Program-made: the position numbers and the translations under genes
DNA from: Gammaproteobacteria bacterium
GTDB taxonomy: Bacteria; Pseudomonadota; Gammaproteobacteria; Steroidobacterales; Steroidobacteraceae
Reading direction: 5' to 3'
Assembly: GCA_030039615.1 (NCBI GenBank)
Contig: JASHVF010000112.1
Location: forward strand, 1 to 5,264
DNA length: 5,264 nucleotides
The notes under the pieces: generated by a model
What the model saw: the letters and a program-made list of their open reading frames with translations, nothing else
Databases searched by the model: none
Told to the model about the DNA's origin: nothing
Part shown: piece after piece, positions 1-5,264 of the stretch
How positions within the stretch are numbered: position 1 is the stretch's first letter
Layout: each line of letters starts with the position of its first letter

Positions 1-574
1 TGAGGCAGACGAGCAGAGCGACCGCGATTCCGGGTATCCCGAGCACGAGGAATGCGAGGCGCCAGCCGCCCGCCTCCGCCGCCTCACCGGCCACCGAGGA
101 CCCGAGCCAGGCGCCGACGCAGGCGCCGAGCGCGTAGACGGTGAGCGCCAGCGGGCGCTGCGCCGGGGCAAAGTTGTCGGCCACGATCGAGGTCGAGGGT
201 GGCGTGCCGCCTGCCTCGCCGAGACCGACCGCGACGCGCGCCGCCAGCAGCTGCCAGTAGCTCTGCGCCAGCCCACAGAGCGCGGTCACTCCCGACCAGA
301 CGGCGAGCGCTATCGCGAGGATATTCCGGCGGTTGAGGCGGTCGGCAAGCGCCGCCACCGGGATGCCGACCGTCACGTAGACGAACGCCAGCGCCGGACC
401 GGTGAGGAATGCGATGCCGGTGTCCGACAGCCCGAATTCCCTGCGGATGGGCTCGATCAGGGTTGTGATCGAGAAGCGATCGGCGATGTTGAGGGCGTAA
501 ACCAGGGTCATGACGGCGAGCACGTACCAGCGATCCCGCGGGGGGCGCGCGCGCGTTGGCTCGACGTCCGGCAT
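1..574 (-). CDS. MFS transporter, N-terminal part (runs off the left edge)
   Basis: This is a proton-coupled or facilitative carrier of the major facilitator superfamily in the inner membrane; its substrate cannot be read from the sequence. Translating the reverse strand from the ATG at 574-572 gives 191 codons with no stop before the window edge, so roughly half of a usual 400-450 residue protein is present. A hydrophobic first helix (about residues 16-36) contains the pair D32-R33. Motif A between helices 2 and 3 is clear at residues 70-83 (G, then ADRLNRR). Helix 4 carries RVAVGLGEAGG (113-123), followed by a TPPSTSIVADNF stretch. This pattern resembles spinster-like MFS proteins. A purine-rich GAGGGGGG (590-583 on the reverse strand) lies about 8 bases upstream and supports the start. 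The gene is divergent from cysH, so the gap between them should hold both promoters. Family assignment is confident; substrate is unknown. Confidence 0.9.
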   Translation of the reverse strand, partial: MPDVEPTRARPPRDRWYVLAVMTLVYALNIADRFSITTLIEPIRREFGLSDTGIAFLTGPALAFVYVTVGIPVAALADRLNRRNILAIALAVWSGVTALCGLAQSYWQLLAARVAVGLGEAGGTPPSTSIVADNFAPAQRPLALTVYALGACVGAWLGSSVAGEAAEAGGWRLAFLVLGIPGIAVALLVCL

Positions 575-610
575 CGACTGACCCCCCCTCTTGCGAGCTG
601 GCCGATCATG

Positions 611-624
611 TCGCCCCCGGGCGA
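611..624. repeat. Inverted repeat in the MFS/cysH divergent intergenic region
   Basis: TCGCCC and GGGCGA form perfect 6-base arms around a CC centre. The repeat lies 36 bases upstream of the MFS start and about 135 bases upstream of the chosen cysH start. It could be an operator half or simply a GC-rich hairpin; no regulator gene is adjacent. Confidence 0.4.
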
Positions 625-631
625 TGTCGCG

Positions 632-646
632 CAACGGTCGCCGTTG
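632..646. repeat. Second inverted repeat in the MFS/cysH divergent intergenic region
   Basis: CAACGG and CCGTTG form perfect 6-base arms around TCG. Its centre is about 21 bases from the centre of the preceding inverted repeat, close to two turns of DNA helix. That spacing would suit a pair of dimeric regulator sites, but this is inference. The rest of the 575-759 gap shows no convincing -35/-10 pair on either strand. Confidence 0.4.
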
Positions 647-747
647 AGGCCGCCGGGCGCGTGCCCGTAAGCAATCAGGTTCTAAAGGACTGCAGCTTGG
701 TTATTGGACGCTGCGCCACGGGGGAACGAAGAATGGGGACGCATGAG

Positions 748-755
748 AGGGAGGT
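748..755 (+). promoter_or_regulatory. Ribosome binding site that decides the cysH start
   Basis: AGGGAGGT includes GGAGG at 750-754, five bases before the GTG at 760. It is much stronger than anything in front of the other in-frame candidate, the ATG at 733, where only a loose GGGGGAACGAAG is present. Confidence 0.6.
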
Positions 756-759
756 CCTC

Positions 760-1488
760 GTGAGGCTGACGCGCTGGTTGTCGGATCGCCTGTTGCCGGA
801 TGAAGAGCAGGGAGTGGCGATTCTCAGCCGCGCTTTCGAGGCGCTCGATGCGAGGGAGCGGATCGCCCGGGCGCTCGAGTTGCTGCCCGGCACGCATGTG
901 CTCACCTCCAGCTTCGGCGCCCAGGCGGCGGTGACGCTGCATCTGGTCACGCGGGTGCGACCGTCGATCCCGGTCGTGCTGATCGACACCGGCTATCTTT
1001 TCCCCGACACCTATCGCTTCGTCGACGAGCTCACGGAGCGGCTCGGCCTCAATCTCAAGGTATTCCGCTCCGAGGCTTCGCCGGCCTGGCAGGAAACGCG
1101 CTTCGGCAAGCTGTGGGAACAGGGACTGGGCGGCATCGAGCGCTACAACCGCATCAACAAGCAGGAGCCGATGGATCGTGCGCTTGCGGAGCTCGGCGCC
1201 GAGACGTGGATCTCCGGCCTGCGCCGCGCCCAGGGAGCTACCCGCGAGCACGTCGCGCCCATCGAGCTCAGGCGCGGCCGCTACCGCGTGCATCCGATCT
1301 TCGACTGGTCCGATCGGCAGGTCGGCCAGTACCTGAAGGACCATGAGCTCCCCTATCACCCGCTGTGGGATCAGGGATACCTCTCGATCGGCGACTGGCA
1401 CACGACCCGCTCACTCGCCGAGGCCGGCTCAGCCGAGGGCCTGCGGTTCTTCGGCCTGAAGCGCGAATGCGGCCTGCACGACCCGTGA
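760..1488 (+). CDS. cysH: Phosphoadenosine phosphosulfate (PAPS) reductase
   Basis: CysH reduces PAPS to sulfite and adenosine 3',5'-bisphosphate with thioredoxin or glutaredoxin as donor, in cytoplasmic assimilatory sulfate reduction. The 242-residue product aligns along its length with E. coli CysH (244 residues). It has the nucleotide-binding SSFGAQA loop (residues 50-56), DTGYLFP (76-82), KLWEQG in mid-protein, YHPLWDQGYLS towards the end, and the catalytic cysteine C237 in the terminal ECGLH. The paired-cysteine motifs that bind the 4Fe-4S cluster of APS reductases are absent, so PAPS is the predicted substrate. The GTG start is chosen for its strong ribosome site and because it leaves 28 residues before the conserved LDA, against 30 in E. 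coli. An ATG at 733 would add nine residues, and one at 556 would overlap the divergent MFS gene. Where the family usually has RREQS, this protein has RRAQGATR. No cysI, cysJ, cysD or cysN is in the window. Confidence 0.95.
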   Translation: MRLTRWLSDRLLPDEEQGVAILSRAFEALDARERIARALELLPGTHVLTSSFGAQAAVTLHLVTRVRPSIPVVLIDTGYLFPDTYRFVDELTERLGLNLKVFRSEASPAWQETRFGKLWEQGLGGIERYNRINKQEPMDRALAELGAETWISGLRRAQGATREHVAPIELRRGRYRVHPIFDWSDRQVGQYLKDHELPYHPLWDQGYLSIGDWHTTRSLAEAGSAEGLRFFGLKRECGLHDP

Positions 1489-1510
1489 GGGGCGGCGGAG
1501 CACGCTAGCC

Positions 1511-2380
1511 TCAGCTCGCCGACAGCACCCGTCCCGCCGCCACCAGCAGCATCACCGCAATCAGCGCGCGCGTGATCGCCGCCGGCAGGCGGATGACGAC
1601 CCGCGAGGCGATGAGGATCCCGGGAATGGAGCCGATCAGCAGGCACGCCAGCACCGGAAGGTTCAGGTGACCGAGCACGGCATGCCCGACTCCCGCGATG
1701 ACCGTGACCGGTAAGGCGTGCGCGATGTCGGTGGCGATGAGCCGGTCCGGCGGCAGCCGCAGCGGATAGAGCCAGATCAGCGCGACGGTCCCGAGCGCGC
1801 CCGCGCCTACCGAGGTCAGGGCGACGGCGAGACCGATCAGCAGTCCCGCCACCACCGTGAGCAGCAGCTGCCGGCGCTCGAGGTGGGTGTGAGACGCTGC
1901 AAGTCGCAGCCCGAGGAGGCGCAGCGGTCGATGCAGGAACATGGCCGCGGCGGTGATTGCCAGCATGACGGCCAGCGCCCGCAGGATCACATGATCGACT
2001 ACCGAGGCGCTGTAGGTCGCGGCGAAGCCGATGATCGCGATCGCCGCGCCGGGAATGCTTCCCAGGGCGAGTCGCCCCACCACCCGCCAGTCGACCCGGC
2101 GGCTGTAGCCGAAGGAGGCGGTCGCCGCGACCTTGGTGATCGCCGCGAACCACAGGTCGGTGCCGACGGCAACGCTCGGCGACTGGCCGAAGATGAGAAC
2201 GAGCAGCGGCGTCATCAGCGAGCCGCCGCCTACCCCGGTGAGGCCCACCAACAGACCTACCAGCAACCCGGCGGCCACATAAAGGAGCGGATCCGACACC
2301 GTTTGCAGTGTAACCGGAACGCCGTGGTCCGCGCCGAACGCCTTCGAGCTTATGGCTATGAGTCCCTGCGTCGCGGGCAT
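1511..2380 (-). CDS. TauE/SafE (TSUP) family membrane permease
   Basis: TSUP proteins are inner-membrane carriers; characterised members move sulfite, sulfoacetate or other organosulfur anions. The 289-residue product is almost wholly hydrophobic, with about eight predicted helices. It shows the internal duplication typical of the family: GLTGVGGGSLMTPLL (47-61) is echoed by ALTSVGAGALGTVAL (187-201), VGTDLWFA (72-79) by ATDIAHAL (216-223), and GSIPG occurs at 107-111 and again at 250-254. A more polar linker around 150-172 joins the halves. The start is uncertain. The ATG at 2380 has no clear ribosome site and adds a non-membrane tail of about 27 residues; an in-frame GTG at 2299 would give 262 residues, nearer the usual length. 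The gene converges on cysH with 22 bases between stops, which suggests, without proving, a role in exporting sulfite. It is divergent from the dehydratase. Confidence 0.9.
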   Translation of the reverse strand: MPATQGLIAISSKAFGADHGVPVTLQTVSDPLLYVAAGLLVGLLVGLTGVGGGSLMTPLLVLIFGQSPSVAVGTDLWFAAITKVAATASFGYSRRVDWRVVGRLALGSIPGAAIAIIGFAATYSASVVDHVILRALAVMLAITAAAMFLHRPLRLLGLRLAASHTHLERRQLLLTVVAGLLIGLAVALTSVGAGALGTVALIWLYPLRLPPDRLIATDIAHALPVTVIAGVGHAVLGHLNLPVLACLLIGSIPGILIASRVVIRLPAAITRALIAVMLLVAAGRVLSAS

Positions 2381-2426
2381 GTCGCCGCTTGAACCCGAAG
2401 GCGCGCCGTGCGAGGGTGCCTCACCT

Positions 2427-3413
2427 ATGATCGACCGCAGCTTGCTCGAGCTGGCATGGAAGACCGTGCGTGGCGCAGTGCGCTGGACGCCGCTGCTGCA
2501 CTCCGATTACCTCGACTCCCTGGTCGGCGCACGGGTGTTCCTCAAGGCGGAATCCTTGCAGATCGGCGGCTCGTTCAAGATGCGCGGCGCGTACTTCCGC
2601 GTGAGCCGGCTGTCCGAAGAGCAGCGCGGCCGCGGCGTGGTCGCCTTCTCATCGGGCAATTTCGCGCAGGCGCTGGCACTGGCCGGTCGCAGCGCGCGCG
2701 TTCCGGTCACGATCGTGATGCCCGCCGATGCGCCGCAGCGCAAGATCGAGCTCACGCGTCGCGCCGGCGCCACGGTGGTGCTGAGCGAGCACGGGACGCG
2801 CAACCGCGAGGAGGTCGCGAGCGAGCGGGCCCGGACGATCGCCGCGGAGCACGAGTACGCGCTGCTGCATCCCTTCGACGACCCGCTGGTGGTTGCCGGT
2901 CAATCGACGCTGATGCGCGAAGTACTGGTCGATGCCCGGCGCAACGGCGTGCACATCGACGCCATTCTCTGCCCGGTCGGGGGTGGCGGTCTCATAGCCG
3001 GGACGGCGCTCGCCGAGAAGCACTTCGGCCACGGGGCCGAGGTGATCGCGGTCGAGCCCCAGGCATGCGATGACATGTGCCGCTCGCTGATTTCGCATCG
3101 GCGCGAGCGCAACGTCGGCACGCCGCAGACGATCTGCGATGCCATGCAGGCGGTGAGCCCGGGAGCGGTGCCGTTCGAAGCCGCCGAGCATCTGATCGCG
3201 CGCGGCATCACGGTCGATGACGCCGCCGTGCGCCGCGCGATGCGTGTCGCCTTCGAGGAGTTCAAGATCGTGCTCGAGCCGAGCGGCGCGATTGCGCTGG
3301 CGGCCGCGCTGGAGCGCCGCGAGGAGTTTGCCGGCCGTACGCTGGTTCTGCTGTGCTGCGGCGGCAGCGTCTCGGTCGAGGATCTGGTGCGCCTCACCTC
3401 GAGCACGCACTAG
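2427..3413 (+). CDS. Threonine/serine dehydratase-type PLP enzyme (fold type II)
   Basis: The predicted reaction is deamination of L-threonine or L-serine to 2-oxobutanoate or pyruvate plus ammonia, in the cytoplasm. Serine racemase belongs to the same family and cannot be excluded. The 328-residue product has the PLP lysine K51 in GGSFKMRGA, the substrate/cofactor loop SSGNFAQA (75-82, family norm SAGNHAQG), the glycine-rich phosphate-binding loop GGGGLIAG (185-192), and a C-terminal CGGS (311-314) where C311 lies at the position contacting the pyridine nitrogen. It has no C-terminal ACT regulatory domain, so it matches the short catabolic type (about 330 residues, like TdcB) rather than the long isoleucine-feedback-regulated IlvA. 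The ATG at 2427 is preceded by GAGGG (2412-2416) and gives the usual family length; an in-frame ATG at 2352 would add 25 residues and overlap the divergent permease gene. There is no terminator-like T-run after the stop. Confidence 0.9.
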   Translation: MIDRSLLELAWKTVRGAVRWTPLLHSDYLDSLVGARVFLKAESLQIGGSFKMRGAYFRVSRLSEEQRGRGVVAFSSGNFAQALALAGRSARVPVTIVMPADAPQRKIELTRRAGATVVLSEHGTRNREEVASERARTIAAEHEYALLHPFDDPLVVAGQSTLMREVLVDARRNGVHIDAILCPVGGGGLIAGTALAEKHFGHGAEVIAVEPQACDDMCRSLISHRRERNVGTPQTICDAMQAVSPGAVPFEAAEHLIARGITVDDAAVRRAMRVAFEEFKIVLEPSGAIALAAALERREEFAGRTLVLLCCGGSVSVEDLVRLTSSTH

Positions 3414-3507
3414 CCGCGCGCTGACCGTCTGACTGCCCTGGGCGCCTCACCTCGGAACGTGCACGGCGTCTGCGTGGCGTCCGCTGTGCGCCCTTGTGGC
3501 TCGCTCT

Positions 3508-4173
3508 ATGCTTTGGATTGCCGCCTCGCTGTTTTTCCTCTGGTGCGCGTTCCGCGAGGTTCACGCGTCGATCGTCCCGCCGGCCGGTTTTGATCGCACC
3601 AAGCCGATCTACACGCCTTACCTCGCCGCGATGCTTATCCTGGCGGTGCTGTTCGCCTGGCCGACGGTGCATCGATGGTACTTCGAGCACTACCTGTCGG
3701 TTAAGGCCACGCAGCTCGCCGACTACCACCGCGCCACGGTTCACTGCAACACCGTCTTCGACACGATGCTCGACCCGGAGATGCTGGCCGCCGGTCACGC
3801 CAATCCGCGCACCGGGAAGATCGGGATTCAGCACCCGTGGTGCGATCGGCTGAGCTCCTATCTGAGCCACCCCGACCGGGCGAGCGAGGAAGAGCTTTGG
3901 AGCCTCGACATGTTCACCCACGAGAGCATGCATGTGCGCGGGGAGCTCAATGAGGTCAAGACCGAATGTCAGGCCGTGCAGCGCAACTATCGTGCGGCCA
4001 AGTTACTGGGCGTCGCCGACGAGACTGCGCGAAAGAACGCGCTTGACTACTACAACATCCTCTACAAGCGGCGCGAGATCGTCGGCGGCCTGTCGGGCTC
4101 GTACTTCTCGCCGGAGTGCGCTCCCGGCAAGGCACTCGACGAGCACCTGGAGGATTCGACCTGGGCTGAGTGA
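3508..4173 (+). CDS. Small membrane protein with an HExxH motif, function unknown
   Basis: I do not recognise a named family. From the ATG at 3508 the product has 221 residues; an in-frame GTG at 3496 would add four, and neither has a clear ribosome site. A hydrophobic stretch at residues 2-15 is either a membrane anchor or a poor signal peptide ending near VHA (18-20). A second hydrophobic segment spans about 39-52. The rest is a soluble domain of about 165 residues. Its centre reads HESMHVRGELNEVKTEC (138-154): an HExxH zinc-protease signature, a glycine three residues on as in metzincins, but Asn148 where a third metzincin ligand would stand. Glu149 and Glu153 are alternative acidic ligands. 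Cysteines at 80, 112, 154 and 204 could form two disulfides if the domain is exported. A zinc-dependent peptidase is therefore possible but unproven. The gene starts 94 bases after the dehydratase stop and could share its transcript. Confidence 0.75.
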   Translation: MLWIAASLFFLWCAFREVHASIVPPAGFDRTKPIYTPYLAAMLILAVLFAWPTVHRWYFEHYLSVKATQLADYHRATVHCNTVFDTMLDPEMLAAGHANPRTGKIGIQHPWCDRLSSYLSHPDRASEEELWSLDMFTHESMHVRGELNEVKTECQAVQRNYRAAKLLGVADETARKNALDYYNILYKRREIVGGLSGSYFSPECAPGKALDEHLEDSTWAE

Positions 4174-4176
4174 GGG

Positions 4177-4875
4177 TCAGACGGCCGGCTTAGGGAGAAA
4201 CGACAGATCGACGTAGTACTTCTCGGGGTCGTTTCTGTCCAGGAAGACCCTGATCTTCTTATCCTTGACGTACGCCGATGGATCGGACCAGACGTCATGA
4301 CTCTGGAAGACGCGCACCCGCGCGGTGGCGGGGTCACGCCACTGCACGCTGACGCGATACGGGCAGCGCCCGTTGACCGCGATGGTGGAATTGACATTGA
4401 TGCCCTGCAGCTCGGCCTCGATCGGCATCCCCTCGTGCACCAGGCGCTCGTCGGCGCGCTGCTGCACGGCAGGCACCAGGATCAGTCCGCCGCCGATCGC
4501 GAAGAAGATCGCTCCCATGACAGCGAGCAGCGTCGGTACGAACCAGAGCGAGCTGAACGACTCGATCCTGGCGTTGTAAGGATCCCATTCGAGGTAGAGG
4601 ACGTTCACCGTCTCGCCAACATGGTAGGCCGGCGGGTTGCTGGCGACCGATCCGCTGAACACGATCTGCTGAGCGCCGTTCTGATAGCGGACGACGGGCC
4701 TGTAGCTGATGGAATTGTCGGAGCCGGAGCGCTGCGGGACCATGGCGGTCACGGTTCCCGGTGCGCGGCTGGCGTGCGAAACGAAGTACGCGGTGCGGTG
4801 GTGTACCGCGAGCGCGCCCAGCAGCAGTCCGAGGCCGACCGCTGCGAAAAGATACTTGGTCGCGGTGAGAGTCAT
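4177..4875 (-). CDS. DUF3592 domain-containing membrane protein
   Basis: The function of DUF3592 proteins is not established. The 232-residue product has an N-terminal helix (about 8-26), then an exported or luminal beta-rich domain of the DUF3592 type: APGTVTAMVPQ (38-48), YRPVVRYQNG (58-67), and PPAYHVGETVNVLYLEWDP (81-99) followed by NARIESF. A second helix follows (about 111-134). The tail (about 136-232) is another soluble segment, with EAELQGINVNSTIAVNG and, near the end, KKIRVFLDRNDPEKYYVDL. The pattern GxxVxVLY...DP...A is diagnostic of the family in my memory. The ATG at 4875 is chosen because GGGAG (4885-4881 on the reverse strand) sits five bases upstream; the in-frame ATG at 4905 would add ten polar residues. 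The gene converges on the HExxH gene with 3 bases between stops, and its start lies 126 bases after the end of tRNA-Glu on the same strand. Confidence 0.85.
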   Translation of the reverse strand: MTLTATKYLFAAVGLGLLLGALAVHHRTAYFVSHASRAPGTVTAMVPQRSGSDNSISYRPVVRYQNGAQQIVFSGSVASNPPAYHVGETVNVLYLEWDPYNARIESFSSLWFVPTLLAVMGAIFFAIGGGLILVPAVQQRADERLVHEGMPIEAELQGINVNSTIAVNGRCPYRVSVQWRDPATARVRVFQSHDVWSDPSAYVKDKKIRVFLDRNDPEKYYVDLSFLPKPAV

Positions 4876-4886
4876 AGGAGCTCCCG

Positions 4887-4921
4887 TTGCGCGCCGATGC
4901 TGCATCAGCCGCGTCGCGCAA
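4887..4921. repeat. Inverted repeat just upstream of the DUF3592 gene
   Basis: TTGCGCG (4887-4893) and CGCGCAA (4915-4921) are perfect 7-base arms around 21 bases. The centre holds another small near-palindrome, GATGC-T-GCATC (4896-4906). It ends next to the ribosome site of the DUF3592 gene. It may be a leader hairpin or operator, and there is no T-run to make it a terminator. Confidence 0.4.
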
Positions 4922-4949
4922 GGGTCAGCTCAGCTCACACTCCGGCACA

Positions 4950-4981
4950 CTCGCCTCTCGCGCGAGAGCCGAAAGTGCGAG
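4950..4981 (-). other. Hairpin-forming sequence downstream of tRNA-Glu
   Basis: A perfect 14-base palindrome, CTCTCGCGCGAGAG (4955-4968), is flanked by outer arms CTCGC (4950-4954) and GCGAG (4977-4981), with an eight-base bulge on one side. It lies about 20 bases beyond the tRNA-Glu CCA end in the direction of transcription. It is not followed by a run of U, so it is not a standard intrinsic terminator. It might act in 3'-end processing or factor-assisted termination, or do nothing. The rest of 4876-5001 shows no convincing promoter for the DUF3592 gene. Confidence 0.35.
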
Positions 4982-4991
4982 GCACGTCACA

Positions 4992-5096
4992 GCCGCTCGA
5001 GTGGCGTCCCCAAGGGGATTCGAACCCCTGTTACCGCCGTGAAAGGGCGATGTCCTGGGCCTCTAGACGATGGGGACGAACTCAGGCTCGAGCGGC
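4992..5096 (-). repeat. Inverted repeat flanking tRNA-Glu (leader-trailer complementarity)
   Basis: GCCGCTCGAG (4992-5001) and CTCGAGCGGC (5087-5096) are exact reverse complements. In the minus-strand transcript one arm lies nine bases before the 5' end of tRNA-Glu and the other follows the CCA directly. Paired, they would extend the acceptor stem of the precursor by ten GC-rich base pairs, with a nine-base bulge on the 5' side. Confidence 0.5.
5002..5077 (-). tRNA. tRNA-Glu (anticodon UUC)
   Basis: A full cloverleaf is read on the reverse strand: it starts GTCCCC at 5077 and pairs with GGGGAC near the 3' end, with discriminator G and an encoded CCA (5004-5002). The anticodon loop is CUUUCAC, with anticodon UUC at 5043-5041, and the T-loop is GTTCGAATC. 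The sequence differs from E. coli tRNA-Glu at only a few positions. The first pair of the anticodon stem is U-G rather than C-G. It is the second gene of a pair with tRNA-Ala, after a 48-base spacer. Confidence 0.97.
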
Positions 5097-5125
5097 GCGG
5101 TTCGCGCGCAATTCACTGATTCTAT

Positions 5126-5201
<76 letters not shown>

Positions 5202-5219
5202 ACCCCGAAAAGCCGGCGA

Positions 5220-5248
5220 AACCTACGCACCGCGCCCGCCCTTGTCAA
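5220..5248 (-). promoter_or_regulatory. Sigma-70 type promoter of the tRNA-Ala/tRNA-Glu operon
   Basis: On the reverse strand a perfect -35 TTGACA (5248-5243) is followed by a 17-base spacer and a weak -10 TAGGTT (5225-5220), which keeps the key T, A and final T. The bases after the -10 are GC-rich (TCGCCGGC), like the discriminator of stringently controlled stable-RNA promoters. A start near 5212 would leave a leader of about 11 bases before tRNA-Ala. Confidence 0.7.
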
Positions 5249-5264
5249 GCGTTGCGGGCCACGG

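Noticed and set aside
556..759. N-terminal extension of cysH to the ATG at 556
   Set aside because: It would overlap the start of the divergent MFS gene, has no family counterpart, and lacks a ribosome site.
682..1401. Open frame of 239 codons opposite cysH
   Set aside because: It is antisense to a gene whose protein matches CysH throughout, and its product has no domain or membrane pattern.
1371..2153. Open frame of 260 codons in another frame of the permease strand
   Set aside because: The product is Arg/Ala/Gly-rich and low in complexity, while the overlapping frame encodes a clear TSUP protein with internal duplication.
2649..3410. Open frame of 253 codons opposite the dehydratase
   Set aside because: Shadow of a strongly supported PLP enzyme; composition is Arg/Ala/His-rich with no motif.
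4955..4968. Intrinsic terminator for the tRNA operon
   Set aside because: The palindrome is strong but there is no U-run after it; kept only as a hairpin.

Overview
The window comes from a GC-rich bacterial chromosome. The two tRNA genes at the right edge are nearly identical to the Escherichia coli tRNA-Glu(UUC) and tRNA-Ala(GGC) genes and encode their CCA ends. The PAPS reductase also resembles the E. coli CysH type closely. Together these point to a high-GC gammaproteobacterium; I cannot name a genus. I see no insertion sequence, phage gene, CRISPR array or integrase, so this looks like ordinary chromosome.

Layout, left to right: (1) The 5' part of a major facilitator superfamily transporter on the minus strand runs off the left edge. 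It is divergent from (2) cysH on the plus strand, with a 185-base gap that carries two short inverted repeats. (3) A TauE/SafE (TSUP) membrane permease on the minus strand ends 22 bases from cysH. (4) A single-domain threonine/serine dehydratase-type PLP enzyme on the plus strand is divergent from the permease. (5) A small unrecognised membrane protein with an HExxH motif is on the plus strand. (6) A DUF3592-type membrane protein on the minus strand meets gene 5 with only 3 bases between the stop codons. (7) A tRNA-Ala/tRNA-Glu pair on the minus strand follows a promoter with a perfect TTGACA -35 box.

Functionally, the clearest link is cysH beside the TSUP permease. CysH makes sulfite, and some TSUP proteins export sulfite or sulfoacetate. 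The pairing suggests sulfur handling, but it rests on proximity only. The dehydratase could take serine or threonine to an oxoacid and ammonia, and it may be linked to the same amino-acid/sulfur economy through serine. The other genes form no evident pathway. The most interesting object is the HExxH membrane protein. The most interesting non-coding signal is a perfect 10-base complementarity between the leader and trailer of tRNA-Glu.
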